A stretch of DNA of 64,000 nucleotides, from the NCBI GenBank assembly GCA_047967505.1, contig CM106540.1, one strand, 5' to 3'. The notes beneath the pieces are model-generated. The model had not been told where the DNA came from. It made no database searches and saw nothing but the letters and a program-made list of their open reading frames with translations. Below, in pieces: positions 1 through 11,519 of this stretch (its first letter is position 1; the number at the start of each line of letters is the position of its first letter). The stretch comes from Dipteris shenzhenensis (taxonomy: Eukaryota > Polypodiophyta > Polypodiopsida > Gleicheniales). The position numbers were made by a program, and so were the translations under genes.

Positions 1-430
1 GAGGTACACTAGACAACTCAATTCAGCTCCACACAAAGAGATCCTTAAAGCTTGTGAATAAGGCTTTGATATTATTCAATTGGGATATCATCACATTATG
101 GTTTACCTTCACCATCTTAGGTTCTTCTTCAGTGCCCAAGTTTACTTCTTGTGTTGGCTCAAGCACCAAGTTCTATGTCTCAAGATGATTGAACGTCATT
201 TTGTGCTTAGAAGCTCACTTTCTCATATGATATCTTTGTAGTTTTACTCAAGGTAAAGGCTCACTGTGTAGTGGACTCTTTTGATTATGATTAATACACC
301 AAAGCTCATTCCTTGAGGATCCATTCATACTAAAAAAGGAGATGGCATCAAGTTTTTGAGCTTGAGTCTTTTCGTCAAACTCTCAAAATGGATGTTTATT
401 CTTGATCCTCCATCTACAATGATACCTTGA
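1..430 (-). pseudogene. Ty3/gypsy pol fragment: retropepsin and RT leader
   Basis: Read on the minus strand, 340-429 encodes a retropepsin-like start with the motif GIIVDGGSRIN, followed by a leucine/lysine-rich stretch and MPSPF. Further left, near 60-200, comes EEPKMVKVNHNV and FTSFKDLFVW, which resembles the segment that precedes reverse transcriptase in plant Ty3/gypsy polyproteins. Stops and frame changes interrupt it. The RT itself would lie beyond the left edge of the window. Family assignment rests on motif order; no intact reading frame survives. Confidence 0.55.
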
Positions 431-589
431 TCATTTTGTTTCTTTATTTGATCATGATGATAGGATCTGCTTGAGATCTGCTTCATCTACCACCAGGGTA
501 TATATTACCAGAATGGTGACCAATGAGTTGATGACATGTTTGCTCTTATTTTGAGTGGGTGTGAATTGCCCTATGACGATTTCTTGGCA

Positions 590-1250
590 ATAAGGGGGCA
601 ATTGCTATAGTTAATTCACCATTAAGCTAATCTCCATATCTTGGAATCTTTCCCATGCATTTGCTGAGGAGTTGTTTATTGTTCTTCATTGGGTTTCTTG
701 TAACCAAGGAACGTGGTTCCATGTTTGTACCACTAAATGGCCAAGCGCACATCATTTTTTCATCAAGCAGTGTGATCCACCAAAGTGCTCAATTGATTGA
801 TCATAGCTCTCATTCATAGCATGAAATATTGGATCGATTCTCCTTTCTTCAATTTTGATCCATTGAGCTTGGTGTGAACATCTTCCTCATTTAACGTCTT
901 GATAGAACCATCTCAAGAAGGATTTTGATGTGTCGACAATCCATAAGTGTCTAATGGGGAGTTGGTTGAACCACCTTTGTGTTGTCCTCACTAATGTGCA
1001 AGTAAAGTGGTTCATCTACTCGTCCTTGATTGTGACTCCATTAATGGTGCAAACTCAAAGGTTTTTCCACCTTGAGACTTCTTGTGCACATTCTTTCTAA
1101 GTCCTTGTGCTCTAGTTGCTTGGGCATTGCCCTCCAATTTCTTGGTAGGCACATGAAGCCTATTTGGAACCATCATCATTGGCATATAGACATAGATTGA
1201 AAAATACTCCCACAATGTCGTAGACATAATTCCATATGAGACGTACATAA
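590..1250 (-). pseudogene. Possible gag remnant upstream of the gypsy protease
   Basis: On the minus strand this lies just upstream of the protease remnant, where gag belongs. Frame-broken pieces such as KKGESIQYF and HAWERFQD recall retroviral-type gag wording, and a 78-codon frame at 1012-1248 is basic near its end. No zinc knuckle is visible. Called mainly from position; it could be non-coding. Confidence 0.25.
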
Positions 1251-2423
1251 CAACTCAAAAGAATGTCACTCTACTTTAGCATCATGATGAAATTTCTTAT
1301 GAAATTGGAACCTCAGCAAAGAAATCAAAATGGTATTGAGTCCCATACTGCTCAAAGAGCAAACAGTGGTGTGCAAGTAAACTTCAGCAACCATATGTAT
1401 GTTACTATCCCATAGGGAGTATGTACATTATCTATTTCTTTTCCACCAATGATACGTGGACTTGTTGACACAAAAGTATTCAATACGTGTGTGTGTGTGT
1501 TTCATGGCCCAAAATTCTTAACTTTCTAGATTTTGGGTTTGTGGTGAACCTTCAATTTGGGCTTCACCTTGCCTCTGATTGCACGTGTCTGCACTTGTGG
1601 TCATGTCCATTCCTTGACCCTAGGCTTCTCCTACCTTCCTTTGGTCTAGTGCATCATTCTTAGCTGAATGCGTGTCTAGACTCAAGGTTCTTTTTGGATT
1701 CCTACAGTCGACTATGTTGCTCATGTTCATACACATTCCTTCTTTTGTGTTCCTTTGGTCTGGAAGTTTGCTCATGATTAGATGTGCATCTAGACTTGAG
1801 GCTTGACAACTTATTGCTTCTAGATGGCCTTGATCGTAGCTTATCTCGTACATCACTTCCTCATTGAAGTGTGCATGACTCTATTCTTGTCTTCATCTCG
1901 CTTCTTTTGGGCTTGCATGTCACTTTCGGTCAGAGGCACATCTTTTGGCTTTTTAATGGCCTTGCTCATAGCTTGGCTCAAGCCATGTCTCTTCATGGAA
2001 GTAGCCAAAATCCTTTCTTTTCAAAGACAACTCCTCGGGGTCTACATCAAGTTGTGGTCCTAAGGTTCCTCGACGTGCCTTGATCAGAAGATAGGGATTG
2101 GTTCACTTTGGTTCTTAACGTAGAAGCTGGATGATGCATCTCTTCTAGTTGGTCCAAATCTTCTTATGCCTTGTGCTCTCTACTATTGGATGCAACCCTC
2201 TTTTCCCATTCTTTGCCTCATGTTATCCATTCCTGATTCTGAGTTCATCTCTGGTCTTTGCTCAGCTTGATTCTGCCAACTCCTTCCACCACTACAAAGG
2301 TGCTCCTCTCACTTAGCAGTATATGTTTGTAACGGTTCAGTCATGTCTTATGGCTTCAAGTATTCTGCAAATGGTTTGCTCATGCTCTTTTATCAAAACA
2401 CCCATAGATGTGTAGGTTCCAAA

Positions 2424-2583
2424 GAAGCCACAACTCTTTCTTTGACAATCACAGCACTCACTTGTAGTAGTTTATCACTCCAAGCAATTTTCATAGGATC
2501 TTGAGAAGCCACAAATCTTCCTTTACACACGTAGCACTCACTTGTAGTAGTGTATCACTCCAAGTAGTTGTCATAGCTTGTTC
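2424..2583. repeat. Tandem duplication, period about 80 bp
   Basis: Two adjacent copies starting gaagccacaa at 2424 and 2504. Both contain gcactcacttgtagtagt and atcactccaag at matching offsets and differ by scattered substitutions and a one-base offset. Confidence 0.75.
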
Positions 2584-4212
2584 CTTGTTAGCATATACTC
2601 TTGTGTGCTTAGTGGCTATGCACACAGTGAATGTGCATTCATGGCTAGGACTTCTAATGCTCATTCCACTCAGAATCTTCCACTATTTTATAGCATGACC
2701 CATCGTGATCACCAAATGTTGATGGCTTTTTTCCATATCTTCTTGGTTGACTAACACTCTTATGCTTGGGTACGTGTCACCTTCTAAGATGCTTTCTTTT
2801 GCAATCCTAAGTAGATGGTCTAGCATTATGCTACTATCTGGATAGTCCACTTTCTCTTGCAATCCTAAGTAGTTGAAACAAGAAGTCGAGCAATAGGGCT
2901 AGCTGTAATGTGGACAAATCATATAAAGATACACAGAATGAAGATGCAATGGTAGAGCCAAGAAAGTCTATTAAATGTAGAGTCGTATTAAGAAGCGGGC
3001 TCAAGGACCAAATATAAGTAGTCAAAGCTACGTAGTGAGTGATGTCTATAAACTACTCAGTGGTGCAATGGTGTGAGATACAAATGAAGCACTCTTTAGC
3101 TCTCACTCTCATTTGGGCTCCAGGTCCACCCCCTCCTTTGTCATTGTGATGCCTTAATTAAAGGAGGTGTGTCGCTTCTTGATCAATTGGATGTTGTTGT
3201 CCATTTTCCCTTCTTGATCTTCTTACCCACATTTATACTGCCTATTTATGACTTGTGCCACTACACTTGCCTAACCATCACCTAGTTCTTGGCTTGCCTC
3301 AACCACATTCCAAGTGTCCTCATCATTGCCAAGAGTCAACATAATTGAAGGGGTTGAACTTTCGATGCTAGATTTGAGAAGAGTACTAACTACTCGTCTT
3401 ACTACAATGGTTGAACTCATGATGTTGCTAGATCTAGCTCAACATAGTATATTGCTAACCAACCAAAGAGGCTTGTTTGTTTGTATAAAATGTAATTGAA
3501 TTGCAATGATACAATAAAATTCTCTTGAATGATGAAATTATTTTCAATAAGTGTTTCTTTTAATATGTTAACTTATGTCAATGTGTTGCTGAGTTTTATA
3601 TTGATGTATTATATAATGTGGATGACTAAAGATTGTGCCTTGTAATATATTTCATGTGACAAAATGATTGAGATTTTCATAGCCATGAATACAATATGGT
3701 TTAGTATATGCATGGGTATGCACATCAAAGGGGCTAAGGGCAACATTCTTTATAGGGTATATGTGCGTTAAAAGAGCTACAAGCAATGCTTTAGGTGAGC
3801 AATCATTACTAGCATAGGTTGTTTTTCTTGTTGAGTTAAAATTTTAAAGGAAGGGATATTTGAAAATATTTTAATTGATTTTTACATGTTGTATTATGAT
3901 TATCTTACATTGTAGAAAAGTAAGCACAGTGTTTCTTACTAGGAAACACAATAAGCGTTGCTCTTGTGCAAAGTTTTACTCTCTTGGACATGAAGAGGGT
4001 GAGGGTACGTGTAGCATTGGGAAGAAAGGACATTAGGAGAGTAAGGGTAGTACATGCAAAGTCTTATAAGATTGGACATGGAAGAGGGTAAGGGTAGTAC
4101 TAGGGATGGAGGGGATGAGGAGAGTCAATGATGGAGGAGAATAGAAAATTGCCCTATGATTGATGATAATCATGTGAAAAAGAGGCCCTAGTAGCAAAGT
4201 CTTGTTGTATGT

Positions 4213-4274
4213 ATGGGATTTTGACCAATGCACACACAATCCTATGGGATTCTGACCAATGCACACACAATCCA
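4213..4274. repeat. Tandem duplication, period 31 bp
   Basis: Two copies starting atgggatt at 4213 and 4244, both containing gaccaatgcacacacaatcc, nearly identical. Confidence 0.8.
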
Positions 4275-4934
4275 CATAGTGGGCATGGTAAGAGTATGCA
4301 GGACCTGTAGGCAAGCCATGCATACTCGTAATTTTTATATGGATAACATATGATTAAATTCTCCTATGTGAGCTACAGGCTATAGATCTTATAATCTTGA
4401 ATTGTTTTGTCATAGTAGAAAATTCTTGCTTAATGAAAATAATTATGACATTGTACAAAAAAAATAATGTAGTAAATACATTTTGAAATGTCATTGTATT
4501 AACGAGAGCCATGAGACTATGGATTAACCTATATGTGTACCTTTGTATTTTTTGCTAGAATACACTGGAATATGATCATCTAGGATTTTTGGAACACCCT
4601 TAGTACTTCATCAATATCATTGACTTCAATTATTGATTGGTTTCCAAGCCTTCTTTCTCCACTATTTTTACCAATACCTAACTCAACATTAATAGGCAAA
4701 CTTCTACTATTTATAGGATTAAAGGTATTGTTGGAATCATCAACATTAATTGTTTCTTTTTGGAATTCCTTTGGAAATATATATCAGTGTGAGGATCTAT
4801 TATGTGTGGAACTTTATTTTGAAAGAAGATGTTCCTAACATCATTTGAAGTCACAAGTGTTGGATTGCAAATGGAACACCATAGAGCTTCAATTTTCTCC
4901 AGTTCCAAACACTAGTCCTAAGGGAAAAATATTT

Positions 4935-4966
4935 CATTAGGGAAAAAGGGAACTCATTTTGGGGCC
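4935..4966 (+). repeat. Left terminal inverted repeat
   Basis: 32 bp, starting cattagggaaaaaggg. The reverse complement of 15581-15612 matches it at 30 of 32 positions. Similarity weakens beyond the ggggcc at the inner end. Confidence 0.85.
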
Positions 4967-5335
4967 CTGTAAGAAATTCACTATTTTTTGATTTATTTCT
5001 CTCCTAAAAGACCTCAAAAATAGTAAATTATGGAAACGTGGCTCAGAACTATCAGTAAGGACTACAGAACTGTCAATTCAAAAAGGAATAAGATAATCTT
5101 TTGTCTGACTAACACGATTTTGCATTAAATATCTCCTTAGATTTTTTTTTGTTTACCAAAGATTCCGCATCTCTTTTGCCGACGTGTGCAGGCCTTTCAT
5201 AAAGAGTCCATCATTGAACTTGGTGATTGCAAGTTTTCAAAATATTCACATGGATACCGCCACACTTCCACGATTCATGTTACAAAACGACTATGAGATT
5301 GAAAAACAAACTTCGCAACCTCAGAAGCACAAAAA

Positions 5336-8071
5336 ATGGCCGATACTAGTGAGTCACTATCTCAGAAGAAGCGATTACACCATCTTCACATCGACTTAGA
5401 AGAACAATATGCTCCAGCACAAAAAAGATGAAAGGATACGGTGCTGAATGCTCAACAGCGGGAAAATATGAGAAGAGAAGGGCTTCAACATATTGACTTA
5501 TGGTGCGATGGAAGCATATATCCAAAATGTCAAGTAAAAAACTCTACACCTCCATTTGTCAATCCCACCACATTACTGAGGTTTGCCGGCGATGGACAAA
5601 ATGGACTTCTTGGTTATATTTCAGCGCAGTCTGCATTTGCGGAAACGTATAAAATGATGTACCTACAAGAAAAGGGGGCCAAGATGCAGGAGATAGCCAT
5701 TCGTGCAAAATTGGAGCAGCAGTTGCAGAATGAAATTGAGGAGCATTCAAAGAGTAAAAAAGAGTTGACAAGAGCAAGAAAGAAGAGAACCGTGCTTGGA
5801 GACAGACTACGTAGCAGGAAGATTAAAAACATTGCAAATTTGAAGGCTGGGACTGGTGGATGCAAGCAACGAATTCAGGAAGCAAGGTTAGATTGAAATT
5901 TATCATTTTGTATACTCAAAAAGGCTCTCTTCCAGACTATATCTATTTCGTTGATTGTCGCAAAACAAGAATGGAGGTGCTGAATGATATAGGCATATTG
6001 TGTTGTTACTACAGGAAATTATTGGAGCCTGCAAAAGAAAATATGGACCCGAACCTTCTTCTTGTCAAATGAATGAAAGGATTGCTTTCTTGCAGTGTAG
6101 CAAAAGGTTTGATTGAGGAAAAAAAATACAAAACAGTCAAACGCAATGTTGTAGAGGACTTTGTATCCAATAATCAAGTTGATGGCACTATAATCCAAGA
6201 GGCTCTTGATGTTAGTGGAGTTAGTAGGAAGGGATATAGTTCGATTTTCCATGCAATATCCTCAACTTTGAAAGATCAAAGGATTAAACGAGTTTTACTG
6301 CCAAATCCAGCAACCGTGTGGAGGATAAGAGGTCATTTGAATGAAAGTATAGATGAATTTATTGGGCAATATATCCATATTGAAGAAATATTTCATGGTG
6401 TTAAAGGAACCACTGTGTATGATCCTTGGAACAATATATTTTTAGATTTGCAACAACTTCAAAAAAGAATGGTCGAGTTTTATGGAATAACATTTGAGGA
6501 GTGCAAAGGCATTTTGAAATTTGTTATCAAACTGGATGAATGTGAGGTTGTAAAGGAAAAGAAAATGGAAAGAGTTACTATTACAATGATGAATGGAGCA
6601 ATTGATACATCATTGACTGAAGCGAGTTCGAAGTATTTTAGTGTGCAGTCAGAGAAACACATATGGTGGTTAGGCTCGTTCCAAGTATGATCATTTTTTG
6701 TTTTATACTTGATTTTGGTCATTGTTTTCAAATCTATTATAGTAATACTTTTGTTTTCTATAATCTGGTAGGTGAAGACCGAAGACCATGAAACACTAGA
6801 TTGGGTGTTTCACCACACGAAAATACCAAGAATAATCAAAAGACAAGTGCAAGGCGAGAATCTCCATGTTGCAGGAAAAGGTGATTTTCAAGTAGAGTGG
6901 CACATGGCTGGGGATCTTAAAACACTTAAGTGCATGTATAACATTAGTAAAGGAGGCAACTCAAAGTCTCCTTGTCTTTACTGCAAAGAATCAGCTCAAG
7001 TAATGGATTCAAAATGGTGGAAGAGAGCACCTAATAGAGATAAAGTTGACCCTGACTTCAAGGCCATTCTGGACATTCCACTATGTAATGTTCACATCTG
7101 CACATTGCATGGTCTATGTCGAATTATTGAGAAATTGGTATTTTTATATATTGGATTTGCTTGGAAACTCCGTCCCGAAAAAAATAGAAAGGATGCTCTT
7201 CAAGCATTGGAAAAAGTGTTATCCGATATAGGTCTGCATAGAGGAGATGTTCAAATCACAAAGGATTTTAAAAAGTCTACCAATGGCAAGGAGGTACCAA
7301 TCAAGCCCTCTATTGGTGGTGTTAAGGCAAGAAGATTCTTGTCTCGACCCAAACACAGTAAGCAAGTAAGGCAAGGTAGAACAGTTTCAAAGATTAATTA
7401 TGGATTGTGGAAGCAAGTCCATAATGTTGTGAAAGATCATGAGGCAGATGGGGAAGCACGAAATAGGAAGGCAGAGGTGTGGAGGTCTCTTGATCAACTC
7501 TTCATGTTCTGTGACAAAGTAACATGGACAAAGAGTGATTACAAGAACTTTGAGGAGGTAATTAAACATTTTGGGAAGTCAATGAAAGACGCGTGGACAG
7601 CCTGCAATATAACTCACTACATGGTAAGGTTCTATCTTTTTCTTTTACTTAAGTGTGATCCTCTTTTTTTTATTACTTACTATGCATTCTTATGTCTTAC
7701 AGCATATCATATACAACCACCTTCCCTATTTTGTCAAAAAGTATGGATGCCCAGCTATTTGGTCTACCCAAGGCATGGAGAAGTCTCACTACATGGCACG
7801 TAATGCATTTTTTAGACACACACAACACTATAGAGGGAGTCAGAAGGCAAATAGTCTGAAGGAAGTCTTCCAATGGTTTTACCGAGGCATACTACAGAGG
7901 CTGCATGCTAAAAGAAAAGTTGCTAGCTCCAAAATCAAGCTTGCTTTTCTTCTAGCCCAAAAGCAAAGACGAAGACAAGCTCTAGACAATTCAATTGCAG
8001 CAGAGAGACATAGACAATGGAGGGAATCAAAGATATTTAGAAACCATAAATGGACAAGTAAACATGAATAG
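5336..8071 (+). CDS. Gene A: four-exon DDE/RAG1-like transposase candidate (742 aa from ATG 5468)
   Basis: Exons 5468-5886, 6096-6684, 6772-7623 and 7703-8071 join in frame through GT-AG introns (5887-6095, 6685-6771, 7624-7702), giving 742 aa. Coiled, charged N-terminus to about residue 130. Then a possible first acid D287 (KLDECEVV), DHETL at 341-345, a CLYC pair (C404, C407), an HICTLHGL segment (H444, C446, H449), and WSTQGMEKSHY with E646. This order recalls RAG1 (D600; DHETL; CxxC; HCDIG; WASEGNE), but the residue aligned with the second catalytic Asp appears to be Thr. An earlier ATG at 5336 opens a frame reading KKRLHHLHIDLEEQYAPAQ that stops at TGA 5429. Family-like wording continues in another frame to about 5487, suggesting indels in the true N-terminus. 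The splicing model is strong; the RAG1 kinship is inference. Confidence 0.7.
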
Positions 8072-8460
8072 GACTCATTTGTAACTTATTGGTGTTATGT
8101 CCACATGTTTTCAAACTCATTCAATAGAAATTCTTTTAGTGGAACAAGTGACTCTTGGTGTTATGCATGAAAAGTATTTCTTTTGTGAAACATATGATCT
8201 AAACTTAATACAATTTGTTCACAATTTCAATATATTTTTTGTTTAATATTTAACGACACCACTCTATGTAAATGTACAAATCATTTCATCATCAACTTAT
8301 TAATCATTTATACAAGATCATACCAGATATCAAAGACTTTGTACAAATCAGTTCAAATTTAATATAATGTTTGTGCTATATTTGATGACTAAATCCTATT
8401 TCTCCCAGAGCCTGCCGATCGGAACTCTCTTTTTGATCTTGATTGGAGTCTTTTTCTTCT
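8072..8460. other. Gap between convergent genes A and B
   Basis: AT-rich, no coding potential. It presumably holds the 3' untranslated ends and polyadenylation signals of A (+) and B (-). No terminator-type structure is visible. Confidence 0.6.
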
Positions 8461-10319
8461 TTATTGGCTTGATGTCGACTGTCTGTTTATTGCTTGTCTG
8501 GGAGGGGTATCCTTTTCTTCAGCTCTCTCCACCTGTTCCTCTTCTTGGACTGTGTGGCCTGATGCAATCATGGGTGGCTCTCGAAACCTTATGAGCTGGT
8601 GTTTTCCATAGCCCTCCAGATATTTGGGCTCCTTAACACCACATGCTAATGCATAAGAAGTGTAAGACAAAAAGTAAGCGGCCCTAGAGGCCTGCTTATT
8701 CACATAATCTCCAAATATATCTATGGCAGACAACCTCTCTATCAAAATGATCTTTTCCTTTTGCCATGAAAGAACATGTCCACCTAAAGCCCTGGACAAA
8801 CATTTTAAGAAGTAAACAATGGCTTCTCCATTGTTGCTCAACTGCCTATGGTAAATCAAGATCTTGGCACTGCTTAGATCATGAATATAATGAGATAGGC
8901 TTGACATTTTGCGAAACCCAACCTGTCTACTTCCACTTGATCTCTGGAGGAATGTGTCATCCTCAATTTGTAGCTGCCACATATCAAAAGATTGGAGTGA
9001 GACAATTTACAAAAACAAAGTTAAGCAGAAGTCAAAGTATTTGATTTGAAGTACCTTCTCATTTTCATTAGCAACAAGCAGTTCATCTTTCCAAAGATTT
9101 ATCCCTCTCCCCTCTTGTCCAGCCTCTTCTTTAGGCTTTTCTGTGTATAGTGCTGAGAGATTCATAGCTCCTTGTGTGAGTTGGAAGGCAGCTTCATCTG
9201 GCTCTTGGAACTTTTCAGCCTCTTTGAAACAAAATGTAAGGGCCTCTACAAAATCAAAAATTGTTTCCAAAGCCAGTAGTGAGTGGTCATCCTCTATGCC
9301 AACCTCCTTGTCAAGCCTTGAAGCCTGGGCAATAAGGGAAATGGCATAGTCCTCCCTCAAATTGAACATACACTCTATATTATGGAGGAAAACATAATCC
9401 TTTCCACCAATCAAGACACCTGGAAGCATGGGCACTCCATAGTTGCTGCTCTGAACATCAAAATCTTCAACTGGCTCTGCTCCCCTCAGAGTTTTTATCC
9501 TCAGTTGAACAAGGTCAAGAGCAGCCACTTGCAGCCCCTCATCCTGAAGGTTGATATCTTCTTCTTGCTCTGCCATTTCTGTGACCAAAAAAACATCCTC
9601 CTTTTCCTCTGCTTCAGATGTGTCTTCTTCTTCTATTTCCTGCCCTTGTTCATCCAAAGACTCCTGACTGAAGACAATGTACATAAGAAATGCCATGGTT
9701 TCCTCCAGCACTCTACACTTTCTGGTGTGCAAAGTATAGTTGAATTTATATTGATCAGGTAGGCTGTCAAATCTTCTGTTCACATGGTACCTTAGCCTGT
9801 CATTGGAGATAATATGATTTATATGCACAAAAACCTTTTCTCCTTCCACAATTCTTCCTACCTCTGTCAGTTCTTTGAAGGTATCCCAATAGTCTGAAAG
9901 AAAATCTTTGTGCTGCTCCAGTACAGAGCTCATTGTGAACTCCATGTTGAAAATACTGTGGTATATATGGAAGTTACTCTGAGCCTTGCATTTGTGAAGA
10001 AACTCAAATAGGAGCAAGTCTGGAGAATTGTCCTCTTCTAGTTCCATTTGTTTTTTGATGGAAGAATCAACACTCTGCTCCAGTCTCTTCTTTTTGCCTG
10101 TTCAAAAACTTATATACTATGAATTCTATATGCTGACATATGCAATCAGTGAATGCATTGTATATCACCAGATAATTCCTTCATATCTCATGACTCACCT
10201 GGTGATTGCTGTGGTCTAATAATAGCAGTAGAAAAGTCCAGCTTCCTCTTGAAAGGTGGGGCCTGGGAGCCAGCTGTTCCAAAGAAAAAACATTTCTCAT
10301 CATCAAGGAAGATTTCCAT
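8461..10319 (-). CDS. Gene B: intact three-exon orphan protein, 558 aa
   Basis: Minus-strand exons 10199-10319, 9055-10097 and 8461-8973 join in frame; introns 10098-10198 (donor GTGAGT) and 8974-9054 are GT-AG. An in-frame TAA lies upstream of ATG 10319, supporting that start. I do not recognise the family. Visible features: basic, NLS-like patches early (FKRKLDF; GKKKR at the first exon junction), an acidic stretch around residues 190-230 (EEEDTSEAEEKEDVF), a hydrophobic middle without clear membrane spans, and a charged, Ser/Gln-rich C-terminus (QEEEQVERAEEKD). No catalytic motif is evident. It is the only gene of the element without an internal stop or frameshift. It diverges from gene C, so the two may share control. 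A nuclear accessory role in transposition is a guess. Confidence 0.7.
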
Positions 10320-10373
10320 AGGGCTAAAGATAGCAAATTAATGAGGTAGAAGTGAGAACCAAATCAGACACAG

Positions 10374-10447
10374 GAATTTGCAGCAAAACGCTATGGGAGA
10401 CCATTTGGAAAATATAAAGCACTCTCCTCGCATTTTGTTGCAAATTC
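10374..10447. repeat. Inverted-repeat module 1
   Basis: Left arm gaatttgcagcaaaacgc (10374-10391); the right arm 10430-10447 is its reverse complement with two mismatches; 38-nt spacer. Confidence 0.85.
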
Positions 10448-11116
10448 TCCAGAGAGAGTCGTGGCAGGGATGAAAGATTGGGAGGCAGGGGAGGGAAGAG
10501 TGGTTGTGGTATTGATTATGAAATCATGAATGGCACAAGTTCCAAGGCATAAAGTGTACTTTCACACGTGCCAAATTTCAAACTCCAAGAGATCTGGGTC
10601 CCATCCACACGTGTGAAAAACGACTACATTCCACACGTGTGGGATTTAGAAGATGCCTTATTTGTATTTGCACTTATTTGTGGTATCCTGTTTTAGACCT
10701 CTTGCCCTCCAGTCTCTGCTCTCTTGCCTCCCTAACTCCATACTCTGCAACATCAGCATCTTGTCCAGCAGCACAGGTTCATCCTCAGCACAGGTTACTC
10801 ATCAGCAGCACAGCACATCCACATATAGATTCCAGGTCAGTAACAATGGGTTCTCCCCTTAGTCTCTGCAATCTTCTTGCCTACAATAGAAAAAATCCAT
10901 CCTGCATGGAAATGCATAGACTCAAGTCAAGACAGAGAAATCACTGTAGGAATGCAGATCTTCAAGTGTGATATTTGCATGTGAGGGTAAAACTGTACTT
11001 ATGGATTCTCCCTTCAGTCTGTGCACACTTCTTGCCTTCCATAGACTCAATCCATCCTGTATGGTTATGCAAACACCTTCAAATGACTGAAGGCATATTC
11101 CAGCATGCTGCTTCAT

Positions 11117-11188
11117 GAATTTGCAGCAAAACGCGAGGAGAAGGCCTTAGGAATTTCAAATAGTTAAAATCTCGTTTTGTTGCAAATA
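11117..11188. repeat. Inverted-repeat module 2
   Basis: Left arm 11117-11134, identical to the left arm of module 1. Right arm around 11172-11188 (cgttttgttgcaaat). The spacer length is similar to module 1 but the sequence differs. Confidence 0.8.
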
Positions 11189-11341
11189 TTGAAATATTGC
11201 TTCATCAAGCCCTGTCATTCTGGTTTTGTGACTTCCATAGGTATCCATAGCTATAATCTTCTTGCATAAACTCCATTCATACTGTATTTAGTTGTAGAGA
11301 CAGAGAAATCACTGTAGGAATGCACCAGCATGTCATTTCAA

Positions 11342-11414
11342 AAATTTGCAGCAAAACGCAATGTGGACCTGTTTGAAATTTCAAACTGCTCATATCGCAT
11401 TTTATTGCAAATTT
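11342..11414. repeat. Inverted-repeat module 3
   Basis: Left arm 11342-11359 (aaatttgcagcaaaacgc); right arm 11397-11414 (gcattttattgcaaattt). Same arm order and about the same spacing as modules 1 and 2. Confidence 0.8.
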
Positions 11415-11519
11415 CTCTATATTGCTTCATCCACCCCTGTGATTGCCTTTTCTTTGTCAAAACATGTTCTCCATGTCTGTGATCTCTTTCCAATCCTTTG
11501 TATGCAGTTAATCAAAGTG

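Larger units (their letters stand above)
1251..4934. other. No gene recognised
   Basis: AT-rich sequence with only short unconvincing frames on both strands. It contains a short GT run near 1486-1501, an 80-bp tandem duplication, a 31-bp tandem duplication and scattered imperfect short repeats (for example variants of gggtagtac around 4040-4110). Probably old decayed repeats. Confidence 0.6.
10320..11519. promoter_or_regulatory. Divergent B/C control region with repeated modules
   Basis: 1.2 kb between the start codons of B (-) and C (+). It holds three inverted-repeat modules (10374-10447, 11117-11188, 11342-11414), an exact 26-bp direct repeat (10931-10956 and 11299-11324), and a degenerate repeated context around ttcttgc and ccatcctg (from 10845, 10997 and 11227). 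A tatgcag at 11501-11507 just before ATG 11520 could be the acceptor of a 5' UTR intron. A bidirectional promoter or transposase-binding region is the natural reading, but no function is shown by sequence alone. Confidence 0.5.
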
